Positions 24,901 through 36,075 of a DNA stretch of 64,000 nt are shown here, one piece after another (within the stretch, counting starts at the first letter, position 1; each line of letters opens with the position of its first letter). Source of the DNA: Trichobilharzia szidati (taxonomy: Eukaryota; Platyhelminthes; Trematoda; Strigeidida; Schistosomatidae); NCBI GenBank assembly GCA_944472155.2, contig OX235272.1:80792020-80856019 (forward strand), read 5' to 3'. Both the position numbers and the translations under genes were made by a program. The notes under the pieces are model-generated. The model saw nothing but the letters and a program-made list of their open reading frames with translations, searched no databases and had not been told where the DNA came from.

Positions 24901-27900
24901 CAGATGTTTACGATCTCTTTCTCGCGTTAGGTGGCATAATAAGGTAAGTAATGTTGACGTTAGACGTAGAGTGTTGGGCAAAGAGGGAAAATCAATCGAA
25001 GAGGCCATAAAGTTACATACATTGAGATGGCTAGGTCACGTGCTGCGCATGCCTAACCATCGCCTCCCCCGACGGACGGGCATTACTAGCTGATATAGGT
25101 GCAGGTTGGAAAAGAGTAAGTGGTGGCCAAACAAAAACGTGGCCTCATCAACCCACGAAATCCCTGACAGTTAAACTGAATCAGGTAGGGAGATGCAGAC
25201 TTCCGAGTTGGGGCCCTCGGGACTCTAAGAATCAATGGCTGCAGACAATAGGTGACATGGCTCAAAATCGTTGTCAATGGCTTACGCAGATGTATTCAGT
25301 CTCTGTAATCCTTCATATTCCTTTATACCATTACTCATTCTGTTTCACTTTTATACTTGTCAGAACTCTATTGATTCTCTTCTCCCATTTTTTGTCTACC
25401 TTTGTGTGCTATTTGGAACGTGGAAACTCGAACTGCTGAACTTCGGTGCCAAGTTCTGTGTTGAATCCAGCTAGCCAACCAGTGAAGGTATCCTTTGTGG
25501 TTTTATCCTTCAGTTTCTGAATATTGAACTTGAATTACAGCGGCCTGTCTCCAGTATTTCTGAAGGATTTCAGCTTTACCTTGAAGGCTGCTAGAAGTAG
25601 ATGATGGTCTGAGCCCAAATCTGCTCCCCTTCTCGACTTTGTATCCAGCAGGCTAGCTGCGTCTCCACTTCCTTGAGCAACATTGAGATGAAATCTATCT
25701 GGTTCGTGGTGTGTCCGTCAGGCGAAATCCATGTTGCTTTGTGTATATCCTTGTGTTTGTACACGCTGCCTCCAATCACCAAATCATTGAAAGCGCAGAA
25801 GTCTGCGAATAATTCTTCGTTCATATTCATTCTTCCTAGGCAGAGCCTCGCAACCCATGATGAGTTAGTTCGTTCCCTGTATTATCTGCTACCAGCTCGG
25901 CAGGTATTCATATCGCCCATGAGGATTTTGATGTCACCATTTGGGACGTTGTCCATTAGTGTTTGCAGTTGTCTGTAAAAATCTTCCTTCTTCTCCACTG
26001 GTTCCACGTTGTTTGTAGCACTATGTGTAGCACTGGGTAGTTGTGACCCTCCTTCCTTCCCTCTGAGTTGAATCTTGCTGTCATGATCCTACTGGATGAA
26101 ATTGGTTCCCACTGCATTATAGCTTTGACTGCCACTGGTGACATCATGATAGACACTCACTGCCTCAGTGCGCTCATGGCTGTTGTCTGGGTGACTAGAC
26201 CTGAGTACATTACTGACTCTCAAGTTGACAATTTTGATAATCCACACCCATTCCATCTGCTGTCGCAGATTCCCAGCACTTCCACGAAACATCTTGCCAT
26301 TTCTTTGACTATCTTACCAGTCTCGTACATTGTATGGACATTCCATGTCGCCATCGGCTGCCTGACTGGCTTCCCGAAGTCTGGTTTTCACTAGCCCACT
26401 GTGTCATTTCGCCTATCCGATTCCAGAGAAGAATAAGATTGTTGTTATTTGAAGATTTTGCGTTTTAAATATATTTTGTGTGTGTTGAAGTTTCTCTAGC
26501 AGTTTGATAGGTTTAGTGGTATGGGTTTGCTAGCCCCACGTCCAACCCTCTCTTTTTACCTGGACTTGGAGCCGGCTAGAAAACTACTAAACTAGGCGAG
26601 GTTTTAAAAAAACACAAGCGCTACTGAAACTTCAAGACCTTATACCTGTACCTCTACGTTCCACTTGGAAACCCAAGGAACGCAAAAAAGGTTTTACGAT
26701 TATTTGAAGATTGCCATAATGGTTGTATGTGACATTTACAAGCATCAAACAATTGATCATCAAAAAGAAGAGATAATTATTTATTTTATTGAAGATTAGC
26801 GTGGAATACAAGATGAAATTTTGTTCTTCTCATGACTAGAAGATTAAACGGACTTCCATCCTAAGGTATTCAACTGAACCCTAAGATTATCATAATATTG
26901 AGGTGACGCATTTTCTTATGAGATCATCCATCAATACATCTTTTCTATCAACATCATGACAACTATACAAAGAACTGGTACCCTTAAAAATGTCATTTAC
27001 TTCTGTGCAACAGAGTGAGAAAAGATAATTTAAGAATCCTAATTATGTTTTCATTATTTTGCAAGTATCTTACTTGATACTTTGACATCCATATACTGCT
27101 TAATCAAATGTTGTCTGATTACTTCAAGTTTGCTATTGACGATACATATAGCTATTTCATCTAATTGTCTTATCCTACAGTGTATTTTTGTCAGCTAATG
27201 AAGTCTCTCACTTATATCTGTTGGTAAGATGTATAGTGCACCTCATACAAAATTTGACACTATGCATAGCAGAATAATGAATAGTGAGTCTCAGTACAAT
27301 GAAACTATCAGGTCATAAATTCACCGACGTTTGTCTTCCAGTAGCATTCTCGACGGCAGACTAAATAATATTTGGAAGATTTAGGATACATGTATATGGC
27401 TGTGAATGTAATACAACGAAAAAATTCACAGTTACTGTTATGTATGTTTGCATGGCTTACACTAGTAAATGTGCCTCTTTCCGGACAGACTGAAAAACTA
27501 TGTTTGAAAAAGAATCGTGTTACTTTAACTTTAAGATGTCAATAATATCCATACATAGTTGATTCGTTGCTAGAGTTTCTTATGACTATCTTTCCTCGCC
27601 ATCAAATTTTCACTATGGGGTGAAAGCAACTGTTGGCAAAAGTCTGAAGCAGGCTGTTCGAAATGCTTTCTGTGACGCATTGAGTCTCTAAACCATATAG
27701 AAGAACTGATTGGACATTAGTGTTGAAAATCCATATGTTCTTCCTCATGCAGAGTGCAGCAGATTTCCACACTAACTTCACAATAATGAATGTTTGTTCG
27801 GCTTTTCAAATCCTGATTTTGACAACCCCATCTGTATTAACTGTAATTAAAACGATGTTGCCTAGGTAACTGAAACAAGTGATTTCAACAAATATGCAGA

Positions 27901-30900
27901 AGAAACTGGAGGTGGATTGGACATAGGTTGAGGAGACTATTGCGTGACACATGCACCAGGCAATCTCTCGAGTAGAACTCAAATGAGAAACCACGAGTAG
28001 GACATCCGGGGGCGATATGGGAGAGGTCTTGTGAGGAGAAAATGAAAGCTTAAGGTCAACTGTGAAGTCAGCTAAAAAGGACTGCACAGAACAGGACAAA
28101 ATGGAGATGTGCTGTTGAATTCCTACGTTCCACTCTAGTCCAAAGGGAATAATAACAATAAAAGCCATGCATTCCACAGCTTGGAATGTACAGATGTTTT
28201 ATACAAATAATCATCTGAAAAAAAACCCAGCTCAAACGAACAGTTTATGCTGTCATCTTTCGAAACACAACCACACTGTCTGATTTGATGTACATTCGTT
28301 GAGTAAATCAGATTATAGTCAGCTTAATACCACTTCAGAAAACAATGGTCATTCAGGTAGTCGATGGTTTGGCATGCGTAAAACTTATCCTATACGCCCT
28401 GATCAATTAAACTGTGCAGCATTACGCGTCGTTTACCCTGTTCACCGAATTCCACTACTATTTACTATGTTGTCCCATATAATATAAACTCTTGAAAAAT
28501 ACATTAAACCAGAAACCTCTACTAATTCTGTAGAATGTGCCTTCAACTATAATAAAGAAGAAAGAGGCGAAACTTTTATACGTCGCACATAACCACCACT
28601 GATGGGTAGCTAAAAGCTACACATGAGTGCACGATGATGTAAAGTGATGTAGGCAGTGAGTATATCATTGATTAGTCTATTTAAAATTACACAGTAATAT
28701 TTATTGAGGTTCATAATCTAATAAAACAATAAGTGATATTTCTTATGTAATAGCTTAAAAAACGATGTGATGATCACTCAGACTTACTACATCAATGGAG
28801 AGTTGTAACTTGAAGGTTCTGGATTCTGTCTCTAGTGGGTAGGTACTGTTAAGTGGTACCAGACAAGAATGAAACAGATATTCAGTAAAACCTGGCTTTC
28901 TATGGTTCTCTAACTCAATTCAGTTAGTGAACAAACTTGAAAATCAAGGAAATCCTTGTAAATCAACACTCTTGAAGACATAACTAGTCAGTGAATTAAT
29001 GGCATTCATGTGCCTTTTAACTGTCCAAGTATAAATAACCCTTCTAAGATTGATAAGATCCTGTGTTAATCCTTATGGTGAGGAAACTCTTTTCAACGAA
29101 TTTATTATCAAGCTGTATAATAGTGTAACAACAGAAGACAAGGGGCAGGCAACAGATCGTTTATTAAGGAAAATCAACACATATTTATAGATTTCAATGT
29201 ACATTATTGTAGATTATTGTTAGTAGAAAATACAGTCTTTTGATTGTTTGTTTCTCACAGAAAGTTAACCTTGCATCTCTTTGTGGCTGTGTCAGATCAT
29301 CCATATGCTAACTGTATTCGCCTACGCAAAGCCTTTGTTCTCATTTTCTCACCACCAATATTAGGGACATAAACATTGACGTCAATTACTGTCTACCAAC
29401 TTTGGCTAGCAGCCAGCTCTCACCACAATAGTATATATGGTCTTTAAGAAATTATATCCGGTGAGGGAATTGAATCACAGGTGTGAATACATAAAATAAT
29501 AATAGTATGAAATGCAATTAAAATACTTGTGATTATAAATATAGTTAAGTGTCAAATGGCAAAACAATTAATGTCATATATATAGAATAATTCTTAGGAT
29601 GTACAGAACTTGGAAGGGGTGTGCAATTATAGGATTAGCAGGCAAATCGAATAAAATGAATACGTTACGTAACATTGTGTGAGATTTGATAACATAGAAT
29701 TTATAGTTGCAAAACAGAATTGATTTAGAATGACAAGTGGAACGAGTGAAACAACACCGGGGACAGTTCAAAGTGAAAATAGTAATAGTAACAGTTGACG
29801 TAATAAAGGAAGATTATACAAATTGAATAGACAAAATGAAAAAAATTGGTGGAGCCAAAATATGATTAGGGATTACCATACTTTAGCATAGAGGGATTAA
29901 GACAATGAAAGTTGGAGGGGTTGAACGAACTTTTTCTGTACACAGAGATCTGCCTTTTCTGTTTCAATGGACAAAGCTTCACCAATACAGATGAGTCGGA
30001 TACGGAGTGATTTGAGCAAATTACTTTTCACCTTGTAGATGACTTTAATTGAGGAGGTTGTGATCATTATCGACCAGATGTGTTTTTGCACCCTCTTGGA
30101 CAAAACCCGAGTCGAAAAACCAATATACCTAGCTCCACATGAGTAGGTGAATTGATAAACGCACATATAGTTGGTCAACTGTGGGATTTTGTCCTCCAGG
30201 TTATGGAACAGTAATGGTGGACAGGAAGATGCTATTCTCAACGATTCTGTAGCGAATGTCCTTTTCAGGGACTGTGATATCCTTCTTTTAATGATATAGG
30301 AAGCTAAGTTACCTTTGAATTCCAAGCTCATGTACAGTATTTTCTTGGTTACGGATGATAAGTCACATTTCATAGGTTTTGACTGTATATTCTTGTTTAT
30401 AAAACGTGGTGGAAATCCATTTTTTATTAGGATTTTTCTTAAAAGATTTAACTCTCCCTCCTCCACAGTATCAGGACTACATAATAAATTCGTTGAAAAG
30501 AGTCTCTTCGCTGAATCACTTGTTTTAATTTTAATTTAAAAGCTAACAATTATTAAATGATATGTATGTATTTAACTTTTCTTTTAATAATTTTATACAA
30601 TTCAAGCTTTTTACAAGCAGGATGTGATATCATTTCAACGAATACATTTTCCGCGTCACCAGAAACACTAACTGCTGCTTTGAATATTACTGATACAGAA
30701 GCTGTAGAATTAATGCGTCATTCTGTACGACTTGTACAACGTGCAATGGCTACCGACGATTGGTTAACAAGAAAGATACAAAAATTGCCTATTCTTATCG
30801 CTGGATCATTAGGTCCATACAATGCTTGTATTGTCAAAGAGAATGCCAATAAAAACAAGGTGCAAAAAAATAATGAAAGTACATTTGAAAATCTAGTCGA

Positions 30901-33900
30901 ATTTCATTATAGACGTGCAGAAATATTAATTTCTAGTGGTGTAGATTTTTTAGCATGGAATAAAATTTCATCATTAAATGAAATTTTAGCTATTAGTGAA
31001 GTGATGCGTAGACTACCGCCGACAGCTTTAGGTTGGATAACAATTGATTCGTCAGATGGACAAATAACAACTAGTGGTGATTCATTAAGCCAAATGGCTT
31101 TAGAAGTAGAAAAATGTGAGAAAGTGAGATATATAACTTTTTGGTTTGTTTTGTTTTATTCCTTTACGTTCTCAGTGGAATCATAGGGTGGCTTCAAGCT
31201 AGAGGTTTGAAGTTTCGGTAGCAGTGGTGTTTTATTTTTACTGGATGGGGTTGCTAGCCTCATGCCTAGGCTTCCCTGTTTACCAGTCTTATTACTGGCT
31301 TAGCGAGGTAAGGGAGTATGTTGGCCAGGGATCGAACCCCTGACCACAAGCGTGGTTGGCGAGCATTCTACCGCTGTGCCACCGACGCATACTTTTTGTA
31401 CATACATATATTACACAATATATATTCAGCACATAACGAAGTAACAGTCCTCGTCAAATGCATGCAGTAAACGTAGGAACCTCTTTTAGAAGCTAAGTTC
31501 TCAAACAATTTGTTCATACACATATATCATCCGTAAATCACCTGGAATTTCTGTGTAGAGTGATACATGAATAGTAGGGGAATAAGATGATGGTGATGTG
31601 AGTAGACGAGAATGATGCTCAGGAAGGCTTTGTGTGCTCTCGGAAGTGTGTGGATGGTTGTTACTTCCCAGCTGCCCACACCGCGGAAGTTGGTTGATTC
31701 TTCGGATACCTGAAACACAAAGAGGATTAGTGTTGCGTGACCGCAGAGCCTAGGGGACAACTTTTTGAGGCCGGTCACACACGGCCTGTATAAACTGGTT
31801 TCTTGGTTTGGTTCCATATTAGTAAACTTACCGCCAGTTACGGACCACCGTAGGGTAAGTCGGGATGTACAATTTTCGGGGTCGACCTTTTCTAACCCCC
31901 TCTCTCCAGAGTGGAGAGACAGCATGGTTGGCTGGCACGCTGATCATCTGAGGGAAACACCTCACTACCGTTACATCCCTGTTCCCTAGCAGCACAACTT
32001 CGTTCACAGATCCCCAGCATAGTGTAAAAAGAATTCTTACACTATGCCGGTAACTGCTTTTAGTTTAATCGCTATCCTAACAACCTTCCTAGCATGGTAC
32101 GACCTGCAGGAACATTGGTTTCAGCCAGTGTAGCTTGTTGCGTCATTGCGATGTGAAGTGGTAAAATAAGGTGAACAATATTGAGGTTAGGATTCGAATG
32201 CTAGGTAAGGAGGGAAAATCAATCGACGAGGCTGTGAAGTCACGTTGACTGAGACGGTTAGGACATGTGTTACGCATGTCCAGCCATCGACTTCCTCAAC
32301 GGGCAATGTTAGCTGACATAGGGTCAGGGTGGAAAAGAGCTGGCGGCTGTCAAACCAAAACATGACATCAGTGAATGACATCCACAACAGTTAGTTTAAG
32401 TCTGCTGCCACGTAGGAAGGTATACACATCCTGGTTTGGGACCTCGGGACGGTAAAAACCAGTGACTGGAAACAATTGGTGATATGGCTCAAAATCATTC
32501 TCACTGGCTGGCGCAGATGCATCCACTCCTTGTGACTTATAATTTCCAATGAAACTATACTGTTCTTCGTTATTACTATTCCTTTTGTCTCATATCCCTG
32601 TCTACTTTCTCTATTATGCATTTCTTCTCTTGCTAAGTGTGCTACATGGAGTGTGGCGACTTGAACTGCTGCACATTGGTGCTAAGTTCTATGTTGAAAA
32701 CAGATAGAGTGATACATGCGACACATCTATATACTCATATAGACGATAATAAGAATGAAGGTAAAGTAAAGCAATCCGTGCACAATTGGAAATCCAATAA
32801 TGCTTTTCGAAGAAGGACAAGTTAACAAATTAAAAATTTCATATCATATATAAGTGAATATAAGCTATGAGTGTCACACAAACATGAAGATTTACAGGCG
32901 AACAGAAGAAGCAGTAGAAGAAAGGATGTCATTCAGGGGAACATAGAGAAGACAGAGATGATGAAGATACCTAACCAAAAACAACAAGCACCAATCACCA
33001 TCAACAAAAGAAATCTAAAGAAAGTCAATTCTTTCACTTAATCTAGACAGCCAGTATCGTTTCATTTACAGGCGGCACAGATGAGGATGTCCAAGCCAAC
33101 TGGGATCGGGAAGGCAAGACAGCTATTCACTACTCTGAAATCAGTGTGGTGATCTGTCAGTATCCACCCAACTCGTTGTTTCCACTTCGGGTTCCACTTG
33201 ACTGCCTGGTGCTTGATTTCACTCAATAATTTCACAGCATGCATCTTGGAAATATTTGTTGGCGAATAGGTCCTTGATTGATTTATTGCCAGAGTTCCTT
33301 GTTGATTATCCTCTCCAGCTGGTTATCTGATCTTCTGTATGGAGCAAAGCTGGGCAGCTGTTGATAAAAGTCTTCAGAAGGCTATTTGAAATGCTTTTGG
33401 TGATACACCAAGTCTCTGGCCTATACAGAAGAACTAACTTGACGTCAGTGTTTAAAATTCGAATCTTGTTCCATATGTTGGGTGGAGTTGATTACCATGC
33501 TGATTACAGAGTAGTGAACAGCTGTCTTGCCTTCCTGATCCCATTTGGCTTGGGCATCCTAATCTGTGCTATCTGTAGTTAAAACGATACTGGCTGCGTA
33601 GATTAAGTGAAAGAATTGACTTCCTTTAGATTTCTTCCGTTGATGATGAGGGTACCCGTTATTTTTCTGCTTAAGTGTTTTCATCACCTCTGTTTTCACT
33701 TGAAGTCCTGTCTTCGTTGCTTCTTCTGCCAACTTGTTGATTTTCGACTGTACACCGAGTTCGTGTGACACCGGAAATAAATCATCTGCGAAGCTTAGAT
33801 CTTCTAGTTTTCCTGTTGTTGGTCCAACATACTTCTGTCTTCTCGCTTCCCAGTCTGTTGCATGACCCAGCCCACCATCATCTGGAATGTTATCTATGAT

Positions 33901-35142
33901 AGTGGCCAGCCTTTCCTTACTCCTGTCTTTAATTCAATGGTTTTGTTGAGTTTTCCGTTGTGAATCATTTGGCTGGTAGCATCAGCATGCAGCTACAATT
34001 ACGTTAAACAACTAAGCTTCACGCTGACCTAGACTACATGAGGAAATTACCAGTTACTTTTTTTACACACGCTTTACTGTAGAACCAACCAGGAACCGAT
34101 TGTGAAACAAATAGGCAGGAAGAAATGGAGATGGATTAGCCATACTCTCAGGAAACCATCAAGTGACATCACTAGACAAGCCATTACTCGAGTGGAAACC
34201 GAAAGGGAAGCGGCGAGTTGGTAGTCCAAAGGTGACTTGGAGGAGGTCATGTGAAGAGGAGATGAAAACGTGTGGGCAGACTTGGAGCCAGGTGAAGACT
34301 CTAGCAGAGAACCGAACGCAATGGAGACGCACGGCTGAAGCCCTATGTTCCTCTAGGAATTAAAGGAAACAATAATAAATAATAATAATAATTTACTGTA
34401 GAATAAATTCATACCGACCGACTATTTATTGTTCTGTTATTCGCAAGTTTTACAGACAATGAATATTTAATAAATATCCTGGAAACTATAGTATCTTATT
34501 TTTTTTAAATTTCAGGTATTCGGAGTTGGTATATGCTGTAATATCTCCAATAATATGATTGGTCAAGCATTAGCTAACCTATACAGTATATATGATCCCT
34601 GTGAATCAGGAAATGAAGAAGGCTTTCATCCACCACCGTGTACAATCAGAAAACATCATTCTGAAGAATCAATTATCAATGGAGCTAAGCGTAAAATTCT
34701 CATACTCCTAGCAAATGATGGACAGATATGGATTCCACCAACTAGTAAACGTTTAAAACGAGGTCAGCTGTTGCCGACACTTACAACTTTAGGACCTAAA
34801 AGATGGGTGAATACCATTTTACAATGGTCTCAAAAACGCAGTATATCAAGTCTAGGTGTAACAAATTCTAACAATAAAGAAGTATGCACTAGTAGTAGTA
34901 GTATACTGCCTTTAGCTCAATGGGTTGGTGGTTGTTGTCGTGTAGGCCCAGAGTATATACGCCAATTAGCCGAAAGTATGAAACCTGATGAATATATCAC
35001 TATTCTGCCAACAAATGATCCTTTATATCCATATACAAAGGAAGCAGACGATAAGAAGACGATAGTATTTAAAAATGTGACTAAAAGAAAACAAAGTGAA
35101 CACCCTACTGACAAGATGTCAAGGAAAAGAAGCAAGAAATAA
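21761..35142 (+). CDS. Homocysteine S-methyltransferase-like protein (three exons, 436 aa)
   Basis: The spliced CDS joins 21761-21927, 30607-31123 and 34516-35142 (1311 nt with stop). Enzymes of this Pfam family move a methyl group from S-methylmethionine or a similar donor to homocysteine, using a zinc ion held by three Cys. The family start motif (DGGVETEL, residues 17-24), AGCDIISTNTF in exon 2, GICC (Cys235/236) and GGCCR (Cys368/369) are all present. The first codon follows an in-frame TAA (21752-21754) closely. Introns of 8679 and 3392 bp are packed with retroelements. Odd points: the usual FETIP-type motif reads WNKIS, the Asn of GINC is Cys, a long poorly conserved stretch separates the two Cys motifs, and the C-terminus is Lys/Arg-rich. 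It is longer than typical MmuM-type enzymes (about 310-350 aa). The family call is firm; the substrate is inferred. Confidence 0.85.
22002..22165 (-). pseudogene. SR2-like RTE (family B) 3' end fragment
   Basis: This is the minus-strand tail of the family (CATAGGGCTTCAG terminus and the following 150 bp), in intron 1 of the methyltransferase gene. Confidence 0.55.
22433..22587 (+). mobile_element. tRNA-Gly-like SINE, decayed copy 1
   Basis: It has a head with GTCGGCGGTT and a body ending GTAAACAACACG. It directly abuts the 3' end of the minus-strand SR2-like element. Confidence 0.45.
22588..26440 (-). pseudogene. SR2-like RTE (family B), nearly complete, split by an RTE-A insertion
   Basis: Two blocks (22588-24796 and 25490-26440) form one element of about 3.2 kb. 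The 5' block codes the endonuclease: MATWNVHTMYETGK near 26366, NVPNGDIKILMGD near 25950-25910, and NDLVIGGSVYKHKDIHKATW with NQIDFISM near 25780-25680. The 3' block codes the RT and C-terminus. The catalytic FADD has become FSNA (about 23415), and frame breaks are common, so the copy is dead. The 3' end has a (TTA)n tail. Confidence 0.8.
24806..25480 (+). mobile_element. RTE-like family A insertion inside the SR2-like element
   Basis: This 5'-truncated copy of 675 bp codes [25 protein letters not shown] and LRWLGHVLRMPNHRLP. A perfect 9-bp duplication (AGTGAAGGT at 24797-24805 and 25481-25489) flanks it. Confidence 0.85.
26515..26690 (+). mobile_element. tRNA-Gly-like SINE, rearranged copy with inverted 5' part
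   Basis: The body (GTTTGCTAGCCCCACG, minus) faces a plus-strand 3' part (CTACTGAAACTTCAAG to CGTTCCACTTGG), so the 5' part is inverted. An A-rich tail follows. Confidence 0.45.
26691..27595. other. Intronic AT-rich stretch
   Basis: Nothing recognised. Confidence 0.3.
27600..28165 (+). pseudogene. SR2-like RTE (family B) copy with inverted 5' part
   Basis: 27600-27880 is minus-strand family B sequence (KSVW-type post-RT region); 27885-28165 is plus-strand 3' end with an AATAATAACAATAA tail. This head-to-head layout fits a 5' inversion. Confidence 0.65.
28166..28790. other. Intronic stretch with a 62-codon frame, not recognised
   Basis: The frame at 28299-28487 has no motif I know. It might be a relic of a repeat; no gene is supported. 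Confidence 0.25.
28795..28930 (+). mobile_element. tRNA-derived SINE with decayed hammerhead, copy 3
   Basis: It aligns with 13190-13290 from TTCTGGATTC through TATGGTTCTCTAACT. The hammerhead region is strongly altered. Confidence 0.45.
29075..30478 (-). mobile_element. Penelope-like element with GIY-YIG domain, split by a solo LTR
   Basis: A 189-codon frame (30466-29897) gives ELNLLRKILIKNGFPPRF, a Cys-rich YSCGARYIGFSTRVLSKR and CVQKKFVQPL. The usual EH is KH (KRVQKHIW), so the nuclease motif is altered. The RT is missing. The 3' UTR continues beyond a solo LTR (29103-29428) to about 29075. A short inverted piece of the same terminus sits at its head (30480-30515). Confidence 0.8.
29103..29428 (+). 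mobile_element. Solo LTR, copy 2, inside a PLE
   Basis: Its ends are TGTAACAACAG and CTCTCACCACA. ATAG on both sides is a 4-bp target duplication. Confidence 0.75.
30607..31123 (+). CDS. Methyltransferase exon 2
   Basis: The acceptor is TTCAAG at 30601-30606, after a T-rich stretch; the donor GTGAGA starts at 31124. The phase fits exon 1 and reads SFLQAGCDIIS across the junction. It carries the GSLGPY motif and the altered WNKIS motif. A PLE remnant ends about 90 bp upstream of the acceptor. Confidence 0.88.
31143..31392 (-). mobile_element. tRNA-Gly-like SINE, copy 2 (full length)
   Basis: On the minus strand it reads GTCGGTGGCACAGCGGTAGA, GCTCGCC and GGGGTTCGATCCC (A and B boxes of a tRNA-Gly-like head), then a body and a tail resembling the SR2-like 3' end. 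It lies directly after exon 2 of the methyltransferase gene. Confidence 0.7.
31545..32725 (+). pseudogene. RTE-like family A copy with inverted 5' end
   Basis: 31545-32150 is the 5' region of family A on the minus strand (it matches 58795-59270). 32151-32725 is the 3' end on the plus strand (KVNNIEVRIRMLGKEG, LRRLGHVLRM, then the tail). The middle of the element is missing. Confidence 0.72.
32890..33148 (+). pseudogene. SR2-like RTE (family B) internal fragment
   Basis: Plus-strand sequence resembles the thumb region after the RT palm (EKTEMMKIP-like, INKRNLKKV-like). It is joined head-to-head to the next minus fragment. Confidence 0.5.
33149..33990 (-). pseudogene. SR2-like RTE (family B) fragment with FADD
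   Basis: The minus strand codes LEDLSFADDLFPVSHEL near 33815-33770 and post-RT sequence toward 33160. Frames are broken. Confidence 0.6.
34085..34390 (+). pseudogene. SR2-like RTE (family B) 3' end
   Basis: A frame at 34163-34363 reads KGKRRVGSPKVTWRRSCEEE and ends WRRTAEALCSSRN. The (AAT)n tail follows at 34370-34392, 125 bp before exon 3 of the methyltransferase gene. Confidence 0.75.
34516..35142 (+). CDS. Methyltransferase exon 3 with stop
   Basis: The acceptor TTTCAG ends at 34515 after a T-rich tract. The exon starts in phase 0 and reads VFGVGICCN. It carries both zinc-ligand Cys motifs and ends at TAA 35140-35142. Confidence 0.88.
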   Translation, partial: VFGVGICCNISNNMIGQALANLYSIYDPCESGNEEGFHPPPCTIRKHHSEESIINGAKRKILILLANDGQIWIPPTSKRLKRGQLLPTLTTLGPKRWVNTILQWSQKRSISSLGVTNSNNKEVCTSSSSILPLAQWVGGCCRVGPEYIRQLAESMKPDEYITILPTNDPLYPYTKEADDKKTIVFKNVTKRKQSEHPTDKMSRKRSKK

Positions 35143-35267
35143 TATCGCCGGTTGTCAGTCTAGAAATATTCTGTTCATTGAAAACATTATGTACAAATGA
35201 GTTATTATTTGAATGAATAGACACGATTGAACCTCAGAAAACTCATTATCAATGCATGTAAATTGAC

Positions 35268-35290
35268 AATAAACAGTTGACAGGAATAAA
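35268..35290 (+). promoter_or_regulatory. Polyadenylation signals of the methyltransferase gene
   Basis: Two AATAAA hexamers lie at 35268-35273 and 35285-35290, about 125-145 nt after the stop codon. Either would give a short 3' UTR. Confidence 0.5.
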
Positions 35291-35435
35291 ATATGCAGTT
35301 TGTAACCGTAGATTTTATCACGATCATTCAATCAATGTTTCAGTGTCACAGTCTGTCTGTACAATCCACCCATATATTTGAGAATAGCGTGTATCCAAAA
35401 CAGAGATGTTGATAATTCTATTGTATAATTACACA

Positions 35436-35590
35436 GCGCTAAGCCAGAACTAAAGCTGGTGAAGAGGAAAAGTTGGGCATGAGGCTAGCAACCTCATCCT
35501 GTAAAAATAAACACTGCTACAGAAACTTCAAGCCGGTAGCTTGAAGCCCTATATTCCACTGGGAACGTGAAGGAATAAAAAAAAGTGTTT
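35436..35590 (+). mobile_element. tRNA-Gly-like SINE, 5'-truncated copy
   Basis: The body (GGGCATGAGGCTAGCAACC) and the tail (GAAGCCCTATATTCCACTGG, then A-rich) are present; the tRNA head is missing. Confidence 0.6.
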
Positions 35591-35816
35591 AGAAAATCAA
35601 TCTTTTTTTTCCTGGACATTTTGTTGTGTTAGCCGACAGCTTCTTTAAAAAGCTACTCGGACTTTATTACTAACCATCAAAATATGTTGTCGAACAGTGA
35701 CAGTTTGACATTATCATTACAAATATAGGATGACTCATTACAATTAATCTATTGGTACAAATATCTACCGATAAGTGAACTTGCTTGAAGTTCACTTCAA
35801 TTTATATACTCTTTAA

Positions 35817-35870
<54 letters not shown>

Positions 35871-36075
35871 GGTCGGTTTTCGACATAGAACAGTTTAATT
35901 GGAAATCATAAGTCACAAGGTGTGGATGCATCTGCGCCAGCCAGTGGGAACGATCTTGAGCCATGTAGACAAAAGACAAGTAGTTAAGCAAAGTCTCTTT
36001 CCGGCGAATTCATTTTCAAAGCTGTACAATCGCAAATATATATGGTTATTTTGTGTGTGTGTGTGTGTGTGTGTA
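35817..36075. repeat. (TA)n and (GT)n microsatellites
   Basis: A TA run of about 50 bp spans 35818-35868 and a GT run lies at 36051-36074. They flank or lie in the RTE tail and PLE 3' UTR. Confidence 0.85.

Noticed and set aside
28299..28487. Possible exon or PLE RT piece starting MSKSDY
   Set aside because: The resemblance to the PLE MNKSDYKSK motif is only a few residues and nothing around it aligns.
31765..31989. Plus and minus frames at 31527-31989
   Set aside because: They fall in the reversed 5' region of a family A retrotransposon that seems non-coding or weakly coding.
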